Source: Bacillaceae bacterium IKA-2 (GTDB lineage: Bacteria > Bacillota > Bacilli > Bacillales > Anaerobacillaceae). Taken from it: a DNA stretch of 64,000 nucleotides. The DNA lies in assembly GCA_031761875.1 (NCBI GenBank), contig CP134492.1:2046001-2110000 (forward strand). The letters are read 5' to 3'. The translations under genes and the position numbers were made by a program. Positions 33,456 to 41,271 of the stretch are shown here, piece by piece (the stretch's first letter is position 1; each line of letters opens with the position of its first letter). The notes below the pieces were generated by a model. That model was not told the DNA's origin. It did no database searches and saw only the letters and a list, made by a program, of their open reading frames with translations.

Positions 33456-33998
33456 TTGAGAAAAATTAGGATTGTTTTTATAGGTTTAATTTTATTGTTA
33501 ATTTTGTCTTTTGTTTACATCAATCAAACCTACTTTTATAACCCGTTCACATTCCCTGAAGGTAACATTGCTGAATATCCTCATTATTCTTTTACTACAT
33601 TTAAAAAACCGATGGTTATTGAAGCAATCAAGCGGGACACAGATGGTGAACGTAGCTTTTATCATTATGTAACGGATGAGAAGGATATAAAAAGTTTGCT
33701 TAAACAGTTTGATGAAGCGCACAAACATTTAGGATATTATGACAATGAAAGGTATATATCAGAGCTGATTGAAGATAGAGGTGCAGAATACACTTTAATA
33801 TTTAGGCAAGTTAAGAAGTGGGACGATGATTTAGCTCAAGGGAGAATTTTAATCCAATTTTCCTTCTTTGAAAACAATGATGTTATTGAGATTTCTGGAC
33901 ATCATTTCTACAAATTAGAAGAAGATTTTAAAGAGAATATTTTAAATGTTTTGTCGGAAGAACCGTGGGTATCTGAGGAAAGTTTCTTATTAAAGTAA
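33456..33998 (+). CDS. Membrane-anchored array protein, 180 aa
   Basis: TTG start 6 nt after GAGGAGG. Residues 5-23 are an N-terminal membrane anchor, followed by an extracytoplasmic mixed alpha/beta domain with no motif I recognise (FRQVKKWDDDLAQGRILIQF). The stop codon TAA lies inside the left half-site of site 3 (AAGTAACTGG), so gene and repeat are fused as one unit. Confidence 0.75.
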   Translation: MRKIRIVFIGLILLLILSFVYINQTYFYNPFTFPEGNIAEYPHYSFTTFKKPMVIEAIKRDTDGERSFYHYVTDEKDIKSLLKQFDEAHKHLGYYDNERYISELIEDRGAEYTLIFRQVKKWDDDLAQGRILIQFSFFENNDVIEISGHHFYKLEEDFKENILNVLSEEPWVSEESFLLK

Positions 33999-34041
33999 CT
34001 GGGGCGTTAGCACAAGAACCTGGTGCTGTTCTTGTTCAATA
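33991..34041 (+). repeat. Array repeat site 3
   Basis: TAAAGTAACTGGGGCGTTAG followed by hairpin ACAAGAAC/GTTCTTGT. The right half is missing or replaced by the following remnant. Confidence 0.7.
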
Positions 34042-34119
34042 ATAAAATCACTTATTTCAAGTGTTATCGGAGCCTTGATTATTGGAACACTTACAAACTT
34101 TTTATTCGAAAGTAAGTAG
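34039..34119 (+). pseudogene. Remnant of a small TM array gene
   Basis: The frame IIKSLISSVIGALIIGTLTN then FLFESK ends at TAG 34117. It reads as a membrane helix but has no start codon or ribosome-binding site and abuts site 3 directly. Confidence 0.45.
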
Positions 34120-34125
34120 TTGTCA

Positions 34126-34180
34126 CTCTTCAATAAGGGTACAATTGTTCGATAAGAGCAGACGATACTTTTGCTAATGA
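34126..34180 (+). repeat. Array repeat site 4 (strongly diverged)
   Basis: CTCTT...AAGAG encloses AAGGGTACAATTGTTCGATA, which resembles site 13 (GGGGGCAACTGTTCGATAAA). Confidence 0.4.
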
Positions 34181-34260
34181 ATTAGGTTACTCATAAGCAT
34201 TTACTTAAATCAGTACAATAGATGGTTAATGATGGGTCAGATAGAAAAGGGGGTAGAGAA

Positions 34261-34710
34261 ATGAATAGAAATAAATGGATAATTTTAATATTGTTTGTTC
34301 TAGTAATAATAACATCTGTTGGAATTTATTATCAATCACATTTATCAATTTGGGGATTTTCTCTTTCTAAAAATGATATAAAACAGGTCATTGTTAGTAG
34401 CGAAAATGAAGAGGGATTTTCTCAATATCTAATCACTAATCAAAAGGAAGTTTTGGAGATAGCAAAGTTGTTATCTAAGTCGGAAAAGTATTCAGAAATT
34501 GAACACAATAATTTTCCACCTGATGAAAGACCTGAAAAACACACTAAAATTTTACTCCAAACACAGGAGAATGGTACTTATGGTGGCAGTCTGTGGATTA
34601 TAGGAGCAAACTATATTCAGGATAGTAACGGCTACTACTGGAAGTTTGATTATGGAAAATTAAGCAAATTATTAAACGAAGCAATCCCATCTGCTGAGCG
34701 CTTAAATTAA
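34261..34710 (+). CDS. Membrane-anchored array protein, 149 aa
   Basis: ATG 34261 follows GGGGGTAGAG. N-terminal TM helix (residues 6-24), then a soluble domain with beta character and PPDERPEKHTKILLQ; no known motif. An N-terminally anchored, outward-facing small protein like several neighbours. Confidence 0.7.
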   Translation: MNRNKWIILILFVLVIITSVGIYYQSHLSIWGFSLSKNDIKQVIVSSENEEGFSQYLITNQKEVLEIAKLLSKSEKYSEIEHNNFPPDERPEKHTKILLQTQENGTYGGSLWIIGANYIQDSNGYYWKFDYGKLSKLLNEAIPSAERLN

Positions 34711-34839
34711 TAATTGTATCTTACTTATTCTCCTTCAGTAAGTATACTTTTGAGTTTTTAAGAAATCAAAATAAGGGTTAAATAATTGATTAGTTTGTCT
34801 ATATTTCTTTGAAATTCTAGCAGGTTTGTGAATGGTTAC

Positions 34840-34940
34840 ACTTACACTAACTGGGGGCTTGAGTGACAGAGCGTTGGAGTTGTTTCGGCAACTCTTTTAT
34901 TTTTAGGCTTATTGAAGTAAATGGCAGTTTAGTGCAATAA
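34840..34940 (+). repeat. Array repeat site 5 (complete)
   Basis: Left half ACACTAACTGGGGGCTTGAG, hairpin GAGTTG/CAACTC, right half TTGAAGTAAATGGCAGTTTA followed by GTG. One of the clearest full copies. Confidence 0.8.
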
Positions 34941-34998
34941 TGAAACCTTTTATTCATTTCCCTGTAGATATAGTTATTATTGAAAGGACGTGTTGTAA

Positions 34999-35286
34999 AT
35001 GAGGAACAAACCAATAAAAATATTATCTATTTTTATAATTTCTTTATTATCATTAAATGCTATATTTTTAGTTTCTCAATGGATTTCTGGTTACATATTA
35101 ACCGTCACAAATGTTCCAGATATTGTTGATGTCTATGAACAAGCAAGTACATTGCCCAATGAGGTCACTTTCGGTACGGTTTATAATGTTACATGGTGGA
35201 GCAATCCTTTCCTTATCTCTTCTGTTATTGCTTCTATTCTACTTACAATTTATATATTTAGAATTAAAAACAGAGTTAATGCCTAA
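34999..35286 (+). CDS. Two-TM array protein, 95 aa
   Basis: GAAAGGACG precedes the ATG. TM helices at residues ~8-32 and ~71-88 with an outward loop between. No family recognised. The stop TAA is inside the CCTAACAG start of site 6. Confidence 0.7.
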   Translation: MRNKPIKILSIFIISLLSLNAIFLVSQWISGYILTVTNVPDIVDVYEQASTLPNEVTFGTVYNVTWWSNPFLISSVIASILLTIYIFRIKNRVNA

Positions 35287-35342
35287 CAGAATAATATTAC
35301 TTTGTACAGTAATGAACTAAAACTAACGGGTAGCGTTAGCTA
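35281..35342 (+). repeat. Array repeat site 6
   Basis: GCCTAACAG, hairpin ATTACT/AGTAAT, then ACTAACGGGTAGCGTTAGC. The half-sites appear rearranged compared with other copies. Confidence 0.6.
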
Positions 35343-35363
35343 AATAGGAGAGGAGTTATATGG

Positions 35364-35621
35364 TTGCAAAATAATCAAAGAAACCTGTGGATTATACTAT
35401 CGGTTATCTGCATTCTGATTGGAATTGCTACATGGATACCTAACTTTATTTTTAAGTTCGGTTATGGTTATTGGCTATTAACATTTTTCATCAATCCATT
35501 AGGTATTTTATTTGGATACCTTGGAAGAAGTAAAGTAGCAATGATTACAAATATTATTATTACTTTTAGTTTCTTTATTCTAATGTTTTTCGGTTCCTTA
35601 TTTGAGGCTTTTTTTGGCTGA
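35364..35621 (+). CDS. Multi-TM array protein, 85 aa
   Basis: TTG start, AGGAGAGGAG 8 nt upstream. Two to three membrane helices; Gly/Ile/Phe-rich with short loops (LGRSKVAM). Its last 22 codons are repeated in the chimeric gene at 45396-45500. Confidence 0.7.
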   Translation: MQNNQRNLWIILSVICILIGIATWIPNFIFKFGYGYWLLTFFINPLGILFGYLGRSKVAMITNIIITFSFFILMFFGSLFEAFFG

Positions 35622-35634
35622 TTGCCATAGAAAA

Positions 35635-35660
35635 TTATTGAAGTAACTGGCAGTTTACAT
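35635..35660 (+). repeat. Array repeat site 7 (right half)
   Basis: TTATTGAAGTAACTGGCAGT then TTACATG. The left half is absent; instead the preceding gene runs close to it. Confidence 0.65.
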
Positions 35661-35712
35661 GTATAAGTGGTATCCAGATTTGTAGGTCGAATTAAGGAGG
35701 AGGGGATAGTAC

Positions 35713-35985
35713 ATGGAAAATACTCTACAATATAAAAATGTTAAATCTTATATCAAGGTATTATTGTTAGTCTTAACAATTTTATCATCAAGCTTTGTCG
35801 TCTGGGCAGGCTTTACTGACAGACAGTCTATATTCCCGTTCTTATTAACCCTAACACTGTTTCTCTCTATAAGTAATTTACAACTTATTAATGAAAATCC
35901 AAAAAGAAAGAAGTTGTATAGGGGTTTATTTATTGTGTCATGTCTGTCAGTTTTATTAGCATTAGCAAACTTAATTGTTGGATAA
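35713..35985 (+). CDS. Array membrane protein, 90 aa, copy 1
   Basis: AAGGAGGAGGGG precedes the ATG. Three hydrophobic segments with an intervening NENPKRKKLYRG cytoplasmic loop. It is nearly identical to the 90-aa protein at 45592-45864 (differences LLLVL to ILLVL and SVLLA to SVVLA), part of a 457-bp duplication. Confidence 0.8.
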   Translation: MENTLQYKNVKSYIKVLLLVLTILSSSFVVWAGFTDRQSIFPFLLTLTLFLSISNLQLINENPKRKKLYRGLFIVSCLSVLLALANLIVG

Positions 35986-36007
35986 TAATGTGTTGGAATC
36001 GCATTAC

Positions 36008-36081
36008 TTGTTCAAGTAACGGGGAGCGTTAGTTTAGCAAGCTGTCGTTGCTGTTATGGTGCTAACGAGCAGATTAGCAAT
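36008..36081 (+). repeat. Array repeat site 8 (complete)
   Basis: TTCAAGTAACGGGGAGCGTT AG, hairpin GCAA/TTGC, right half GTGCTAACGAGCAGATTAGC. Confidence 0.75.
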
Positions 36082-36101
36082 GTTAAAAGGAGGGATTTGT
36101 T

Positions 36102-36281
36102 TTGTTAACTAATTTAGGTATTCCAGGTTTAATGATGATTTTGATTATAATTGCTGGCTGGATAGGAATAATTTTCTTAGTCGTTTCTTTTGTACGAAGT
36201 AGTAGAGAGAATAAAAAAAGACTAAAACGACTTGAAGAGAAAGTTGATTACATAACAAATAAAATTGATAAAAGTAACTAA
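36102..36281 (+). CDS. Small TM/coiled array protein, 59 aa
   Basis: TTG 36102 with AAAAGGAGGG upstream. One N-terminal helix (MMILIIIAGWIGIIFLVVSF) and a charged amphipathic tail ENKKRLKRLEEKVDYITNK, a layout common in small Bacillus membrane proteins. The stop sits in AGTAACTAA, like a left half-site. Confidence 0.65.
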   Translation: MLTNLGIPGLMMILIIIAGWIGIIFLVVSFVRSSRENKKRLKRLEEKVDYITNKIDKSN

Positions 36282-36297
36282 ACAAAGTTAATTACTA

Positions 36298-36350
36298 TTC
36301 AACTAACTGGGGGCGTTAGTGCAACAGTTCCTATCTGTTATTATCTAAGT
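36298..36350 (+). repeat. Array repeat site 9
   Basis: CAACTAACTGGGGGCGTTAG, hairpin AACAG/CTGTT, degenerate right half ATTATCTAAGTACA. Confidence 0.75.
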
Positions 36351-36383
36351 ACATATTTTAAAAATTTAGAGAGGTTGAAAAAA

Positions 36384-36818
36384 ATGAAGTTAAATTTAAT
36401 CCTTATAATTGTGTCATTTGTTTTTTTACTTGCAGGATGTAATGAAAGTAGTCAAGAAACAGTTAATTTACCAGAAGATGCTTTAAGGATGATAGATGTC
36501 GAAAACGAAGAAAGAGAAATAAATGTATATGGGTCCCATAAAGTGAATGAAGAGTTAGTCTTAATAGTTTTTAGAGGGGTAATGAATGATGAGGATATTT
36601 GGGTTGCTGATGTTCATAAAGAAGACGGTCAATGGATAGCTAAAGAAATAGTCCAAATGAATGGACCATTTGAAGGAAATGGTGAAATTCAAACAATCAT
36701 TATTAACGACGACTTTGGATATGAAGTGGGTTATATTGAAAGTAATATTCCAATTACTGAAAACTTAAATGTTATTGAAATCGATGAGATTGTAGATTGG
36801 AAAATTTGGATTAAATAA
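36384..36818 (+). CDS. Array lipoprotein, 144 aa
   Basis: ATG 36384 with GAGAGG upstream. Signal peptide and lipobox LLAGC, then an acidic soluble domain (DDEDIWVADVHKEDGQWIAK). No known family. Membrane-anchored, outward-facing. Confidence 0.75.
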   Translation: MKLNLILIIVSFVFLLAGCNESSQETVNLPEDALRMIDVENEEREINVYGSHKVNEELVLIVFRGVMNDEDIWVADVHKEDGQWIAKEIVQMNGPFEGNGEIQTIIINDDFGYEVGYIESNIPITENLNVIEIDEIVDWKIWIK

Positions 36819-36858
36819 TCTAAATGAAATTGAAAACAGAGGTTGTGAATTAGTGCAC

Positions 36859-36928
36859 TTAAAGTAACTGGGGGCGTTAGTGGAACAGCGATAATGCTTT
36901 CTGTTATCCAAGTAACTGAGCAGGAAAA
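36859..36928 (+). repeat. Array repeat site 10 (complete)
   Basis: TTAAAGTAACTGGGGGCGTT AGTGGAACAG, loop, CTGTTATCCAAGTAACTGAG CAGG. The arms TTAGTGGA-ACA and TGTTATCCAAGTAA pair around the variable loop. Confidence 0.8.
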
Positions 36929-36974
36929 GCTTTCGATAAAAGTATCAAACAAATAAAAATACTTGGTGATGGCA

Positions 36975-37258
36975 ATGAAAAAGAAGTACCTATAGAAAAC
37001 TCTTGTAACTTCAATAATCACATATTTAATAGGGAAAAGGGTTTCGAGTAGGATTATAAAATATATTCCTGCTATTGCCACTGGGGTTGGTATAATTTTT
37101 TTTATATCAAAATAAATTTTATCCCTTATAAAACTCACGCATATGAAACAATTAATGATATTGTATTACTTATTTTGCTTGCTATTATTTTTGGTGTTTC
37201 ACTATTAGGAGCTATAATAAACGAGTTTACTAACAGGAGAAATAGTAACTTACAATAA
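36975..37258 (+). pseudogene. Decayed array membrane gene (amber codon plus frameshift)
   Basis: ATG 36975 opens MKKKYL, then TAG at 36993, then in frame KTLVTSIITYLIGKRVSSRI and IKYIPAIATGVGIIFF. At the T-run near 37095 the coherent frame shifts and continues YIKINFIPYKTHAYETINDI, VLLILLAIIFGVSLLGAIIN, EFTNRRNSNLQ to TAA 37256. Restoring both lesions gives a ~93-aa two- or three-TM protein. Confidence 0.75.
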
Positions 37259-37266
37259 AGTCCTAA

Positions 37267-37349
37267 TTGAAGTAACGGGGAGCTTAGTTGAACAGGGGAG
37301 TTGATTACAGCTGCCTTTTCTTATTCAAGTAACTGGCAGTTTAGTGAAG
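37267..37349 (+). repeat. Array repeat site 11 (complete, reference copy)
   Basis: TTGAAGTAACGGGGAGCTTA GTTGAACAG, variable stem GGGGAGTT...AGCTGCC, then TTATTCAAGTAACTGGCAGT TTAGTGAAG. Its central part is nearly identical to that of site 19. Confidence 0.85.
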
Positions 37350-37370
37350 TAAACACAAATGGAGGTACCT

Positions 37371-37730
37371 ATGCCAAAAAAGAAAATGATTATAAATTTA
37401 TTAATATTATTTGGTATATTAGCATACGGAATTTATTGGGTATTCTTTGATTGGAGTAGGTTTAAACAAGAATTAATAACACAATCTACTTCTTCTAATG
37501 GAACATATACTATAAATGCTTATTTAGCGAATGGCGGTGCAACCGTTTCGTATGCAGTTCTGGGGGAATTAGTTTTTAATAAAAAAAATAAAAGGTCAAA
37601 GAAAATATATTGGCAATATAGAGAGGAAAACGCATTAATAGAATGGATAGATGATAATACAGTAATTATAAATGATGTACAATTGAAATTACCGCATGAA
37701 ACTTATGATTATAGAAGAGGGATAAAATAA
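37371..37730 (+). CDS. DUF5412 family protein
   Basis: 119 aa; ATG 37371 is chosen because ATGGAGGT lies just upstream. N-terminal TM helix, then SSNGTYTINAYLANGGATVS, IYWQYREENALIEWIDD and NDVQLKLPHETYDYRRG, the conserved DUF5412 wording as I remember it. Membrane-anchored, extracytoplasmic, function unknown. This is the one array gene with a clear family outside the array. Confidence 0.82.
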   Translation: MPKKKMIINLLILFGILAYGIYWVFFDWSRFKQELITQSTSSNGTYTINAYLANGGATVSYAVLGELVFNKKNKRSKKIYWQYREENALIEWIDDNTVIINDVQLKLPHETYDYRRGIK

Positions 37731-37750
37731 CTTTATCTTTGTTTTGGATT

Positions 37751-37779
37751 CCACTAACGGGGTGCGATAGTGGAACAGA
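37751..37779 (+). repeat. Array repeat site 12 (left half)
   Basis: CCACTAACGGGGTGCGATAG TGG: CCACTA and TAGTGG pair directly. No right half is visible before the next gene. Confidence 0.65.
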
Positions 37780-37889
37780 GCGAAGAAGGTCAATATCATA
37801 TGTATGTATTTTTTAACTAAGACGTGAAATCTTGAAGATTTGAAGATATAAGTCAAATTTATATGGATTTACGGAGGTGGAAATATTAA

Positions 37890-38273
37890 ATGAAAAGATT
37901 TCTTTTTTTGAGTCTATTTATCATCCTTTTAATCATGTTGGTTGCTTGTTCTCCGAAGAGTATAGACAAAGTAATTATATATGAAATGGAGAATTTTTCA
38001 GTTGTTAAAGAGGAAACAGCTATTGGTTTAACAACAAAAAAAGAAATAGAAGTTTTTCAGAACGCATTTAGTAGTGCAGTAAAGCAATCGGGGGTTGTTG
38101 ATATGGTAGACCCTAATTTTAAAGTTGATTTAGGTGAAGAAACATACTTTCTTTGGATTAGCGAAGGTTCAGGTACAGTTATGAACACAAAGGATACTCA
38201 TACTATTTATTCATTATCTAAAAAATCAGCAACAGAAGTATATGAAACAGTAATGATTAACTATGTTAACTAA
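37890..38273 (+). CDS. Array lipoprotein, 127 aa
   Basis: GGAGGTGG precedes the ATG. Signal peptide with lipobox LVACS, then a soluble domain (EIEVFQNAFSSAVKQSGVVD and ETYFLWISEGSGTVM). It resembles generic Bacillus small lipoproteins of unknown function. An IS110-family element begins a few bases downstream. Confidence 0.75.
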   Translation: MKRFLFLSLFIILLIMLVACSPKSIDKVIIYEMENFSVVKEETAIGLTTKKEIEVFQNAFSSAVKQSGVVDMVDPNFKVDLGEETYFLWISEGSGTVMNTKDTHTIYSLSKKSATEVYETVMINYVN

Positions 38274-38399
38274 TTTCACTCCCTCAGTGTGATAGCTATA
38301 TCTCTTGAATGCTCACTCATTCGCAGGATTCCGTTCCCTTGATTTAGAAATAACGGATAAAGACAGAGAGTATTGAAGTTTTGGCTTCGTGAGGGCAAG

Positions 38400-38640
38400 C
38401 TTGAATAAAGGAGGTAGATTAAACTCCATTTATTACCATATACTGCACGCGTTCCCCACACCGCCCCTGGAGGCTAACCCTCCCATTTCTCAACGGGTCT
38501 TATAAATAAGCCCTCTCATTCCTTCGTCACGCCTTTCCAAGGGGTGGAGGCCGGTTTTGCTAACTGAACGGGTCTATGCCCTTTTGTTTAAGTAATCCAG
38601 TACTCCGTGCTTTTTTGGGATCCTACGAATAAGTCAACAT
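38400..38640 (-). ncRNA. Candidate bridge-RNA region of the IS110-family element
   Basis: The non-coding flank is GC-richer than its surroundings and contains repeated stem-like blocks, e.g. AACGGGTCTTATAAATAAGC followed by CCT and AACGGGTCTATGCCC, plus AGGCTAACCCTCCC and GGGGTGGAGGCC. IS110-family elements encode a structured guide RNA in a non-coding end. Precise borders and guide loops cannot be set by eye. Confidence 0.4.
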
Positions 38641-38682
38641 TCAAAAAAATGATCATACTTTTAAATAAATCTGTCTTAGTAT

Positions 38683-39957
38683 TTATGCTACCACTGAAGT
38701 TAAAAGTTGTACTTTTTCTGGACTATAGTGTTCATTCTTACGTGCCATAACTACCAATATTCTTGAAAATTTACCAATCAGTTTCATGATAGATTTCATT
38801 CTCTTCATTTTTTTGACATGAACATTGTTGTAGTGAAGTTCTTTGAACTCGAGATTGTTTACGACAAGACTCATTGTTGCTAAGTAGAGGAAACGCCTTA
38901 ATCTAGACCTTCCTCGTTTAGAAATAACAATTTGTCCTTTCCACTTGCCAGAGCTCGCTTCAACTAGGTGAAGACCCGCATGACGTAGTAAAGCATTACC
39001 ATGAGTGAATCCACTTAGGTCACCAGATTCGCCTAATATGCCAGCTAGTGAGATTTCACTAATCCCTTTAAGGGCAAGTAATTTCATGGCATAAGGAATT
39101 TGGTTAAGAACCTCAGTGACTTCGTTTTCAACTTTTTCAAGTTGTGTTGAAGCTAGGTCGTATTCCTCTAGTAATTGTGTTAAGTGAAATTTATACGCAT
39201 CTAGTGCTTGATGGCTGCCGATAGAACGTTTAGCCAATTCAGATAGTAGACGCGCTTTCTGGAATCCCGGTTGCCTCTTCATCACGGATTTCCAACCATT
39301 AACAATTCCCTGTGGGTCTAAGCTATTCAATTCTCCGGGAGTAGGAAATAACCGAAGAGTCGCAATTGCTCCTTTACATGTCACGTTTTTGAACACTTCT
39401 CGGAGTTCAGGAAAAACGATATCTACCCAGCGGTTGATTTGGTTAACTGTACTGACCATACGCTTAACGACAACGTCCCGGTTGGACATGAGGACTCGGA
39501 GCTTCTCGAAGGATTCCGGAGTTGGATGAACAAAGGAATAGTATCCATTCTTCACCATATCAGCGATAACTAAGGCATCTTTAATATCACTTTTTGACTG
39601 GGTATTATCGCGATTTTCTTTATTCCTTTTGACCAAATAAGGGTTTACGGTTACAGCTTCTATGTTTTGTTTTAATAACCACCTAGACAGGTTAGTCCAG
39701 TAATGTCCTGTGGGCTCCATCCCAACAATGGTTGAATGTAAGTTGTTTTTCATTTTTAGTTTGTCGATCCATTCTTTTAATCTATTAAATCCTTCATCAT
39801 TATTTTCAAAAGATAGTGGATCTCCTACAACGATGCCGCGGAAATTTACTGCACGGGCCACGTGAAGTTGTTGGGCAATATCTACACCAACAATGAGATG
39901 GCTGTCTGAAATTCTTTCAATCAATTGATTTTGTTTGTTTTGCATTTTATACTTCAT
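38683..39957 (-). CDS. IS110 family transposase (DEDD)
   Basis: 424 aa. N-terminal RuvC-like DEDD domain: HLIVGVDIAQQLHVARAV, TIVGMEPTGHYW and KSDIKDALVIADMV; C-terminal Tnp20 domain with serine region LRHAGLHLVEASSGKWKG and KRGRSRLRRFLYLA. AAGGAGGA lies 9 nt before the ATG. Appears full length and intact. Confidence 0.95.
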   Translation of the reverse strand: MKYKMQNKQNQLIERISDSHLIVGVDIAQQLHVARAVNFRGIVVGDPLSFENNDEGFNRLKEWIDKLKMKNNLHSTIVGMEPTGHYWTNLSRWLLKQNIEAVTVNPYLVKRNKENRDNTQSKSDIKDALVIADMVKNGYYSFVHPTPESFEKLRVLMSNRDVVVKRMVSTVNQINRWVDIVFPELREVFKNVTCKGAIATLRLFPTPGELNSLDPQGIVNGWKSVMKRQPGFQKARLLSELAKRSIGSHQALDAYKFHLTQLLEEYDLASTQLEKVENEVTEVLNQIPYAMKLLALKGISEISLAGILGESGDLSGFTHGNALLRHAGLHLVEASSGKWKGQIVISKRGRSRLRRFLYLATMSLVVNNLEFKELHYNNVHVKKMKRMKSIMKLIGKFSRILVVMARKNEHYSPEKVQLLTSVVA

Positions 39958-40058
39958 AGTAGAGCTTCCTCCTTAAGAATGATTTTGTTTTGTGTATATA
40001 ATCATCTTACCGAGGGGCTCTATTTTTTTCAAACCTGAAAATTAACGCTCTACAGGAA

Positions 40059-40090
40059 TGCTAACGGGGGCAACTGTTCGATAAACTTTT
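40059..40090 (+). repeat. Array repeat site 13
   Basis: TGCTAACGGGGGCAACTGTT CGATAAAC; follows the IS110 right end directly. Confidence 0.7.
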
Positions 40091-40116
40091 GCCAAATGAC
40101 TAAAGGGGGAATTTTT

Positions 40117-40479
40117 ATGTTTAAGAAAGGGCTTTTTTTTGCTAATATACTACTTTTAGTTTTGATTTTTATCAGTGGTTGTAGTAGTTCTCCTTCCAAA
40201 GAGATTTCATATGCATATATATTGATAGCAAATGGAACGGAATATTACTTGCAAGGAGAAATTGAAGATAATGAATTTACTCTTGGTGAAAAAATTGGAG
40301 AAGTACAAAAAAAGGTAGCAATAGAAGTCATGCCCAAAGAGGACTTTTCATCTAACTTTTTAGAAGTAGGTGAAGAGATATACTCTTCTAATGAAGATAG
40401 TAAGGTTATTATCGTAAAAAGAGAAAATGCCACTTACCAAAAGTTCACAGAAAAAGGCTACTATACAAATAAAGATTAA
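40117..40479 (+). CDS. Array lipoprotein, 120 aa
   Basis: ATG 40117 after AAAGGGGG. Signal peptide with lipobox FISGC, Ser-rich linker, small soluble domain (NGTEYYLQGEIEDNEFTLGE). No family recognised. Confidence 0.75.
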   Translation: MFKKGLFFANILLLVLIFISGCSSSPSKEISYAYILIANGTEYYLQGEIEDNEFTLGEKIGEVQKKVAIEVMPKEDFSSNFLEVGEEIYSSNEDSKVIIVKRENATYQKFTEKGYYTNKD

Positions 40480-40483
40480 CCGT

Positions 40484-40559
40484 TGTTAAAGTAACGGGGG
40501 CGTTTCTGAATAAGGAATCGCACGCATTATTCCGTTAAATGGCAGGATGGTTTAATAAG
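40484..40559 (+). repeat. Array repeat site 14 (complete)
   Basis: GTTAAAGTAACGGGGGCGTT, hairpin GAATAAGGAAT/ATTATTCC, right half GTTAAATGGCAGGATGGTTT AATAAG. Confidence 0.8.
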
Positions 40560-40621
40560 AAATAAAACTTTCCTACTTTGCTAGACAAACGGATTTAATA
40601 AATGAAGAACGTGTTCAACAG

Positions 40622-40647
40622 AGAGCCTTATTGAAGGTTCTTTTTTT
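40622..40647 (+). terminator. Terminator-like hairpin within the array
   Basis: AGAGCCTT / AAGGTTCT (one G-U) followed by seven T. Confidence 0.7.
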
Positions 40648-40727
40648 ATGGGAAGTATTGTAAATAGGTATTGAACAAATGAACAAAAAGTGTATAATTA
40701 CACTAAAAGGAAAAATAAGGTATATGT

Positions 40728-41180
40728 ATGTAACAACAAAAACTAATAGAACTGATTTCAGAGCATACAAAGTTAATCCGAACAGAGCAAGATTATACCC
40801 AATATAAAATGTCTGAAATCCTTGGGATATCGAAGAAAACCCTTGTTCAAATTGAAAAAGGTAGGAATACTGCAAGTTGGACAACGATTGTTGCCGTATG
40901 TGCTTTGTTCAATCATAGTAGGGTTTTGTTATCTGTGCTCGGTGATGACCCTGTTGAATTTGTGAAATTAGTAGGATTACGAAGTGGTGGCAACCAGAAG
41001 ATTAAGACATTTGGAGGGAAAGTTTGGTGGAAAGAAGTGAAAATCGTAGGGACATTTAAAATACAACAAAATTTGATTAGTCACCATTATCGAATCATTG
41101 ATGAAGAAAATTACCGATATATCTACACATTTGATTTGGCGATAGCAGAAAAACGTTTGCAGGAGTTAAACGAAATGTAA
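40728..41180 (+). pseudogene. XRE-type HTH regulator with stop at codon 2
   Basis: The family sequence reads QQKLIELISEHTKLIRTEQD, YTQYKMSEILGISKKTLVQI, EKGRNTASWTTIVAVCALFN and a C-terminal WKEVKIVGTFKIQQNLISHH. In frame upstream is ATG at 40728 followed at once by TAA, with AAGG 7 nt before that ATG. One base change restores MXQQKLIEL. The only later ATG (40809) would remove half of the HTH. Either a recent pseudogene or started by a non-standard codon. It is the only soluble regulator in the array. Confidence 0.6.
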
Positions 41181-41271
41181 CTTTTATTTTATACATTAGG
41201 AAATGATGTGGTGAAAGGATCCAAAGTACAGAATGAACGAGCAGATAGAAAAGATTGAGAGGGGGATTGTG

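Larger units (their letters stand above)
38281..40055 (-). mobile_element. IS110-family insertion element (ends approximate)
   Basis: Contains one DEDD transposase gene (minus), a ~100-bp leader and a ~400-bp non-coding region on the 3' side of the gene. Ends are set by the flanking cassette gene stop (38273) and site 13 (40059); no terminal inverted repeat is obvious, as usual for IS110 relatives. The long non-coding region placed 3' of the transposase is the layout of the IS1111 subgroup. Confidence 0.75.

Noticed and set aside
36731-37138. 135-codon open frame on the minus strand
   Set aside because: It runs antisense through a lipoprotein gene end, a repeat site and a decayed + strand gene; no ribosome-binding site and composition reflect the complementary strand.
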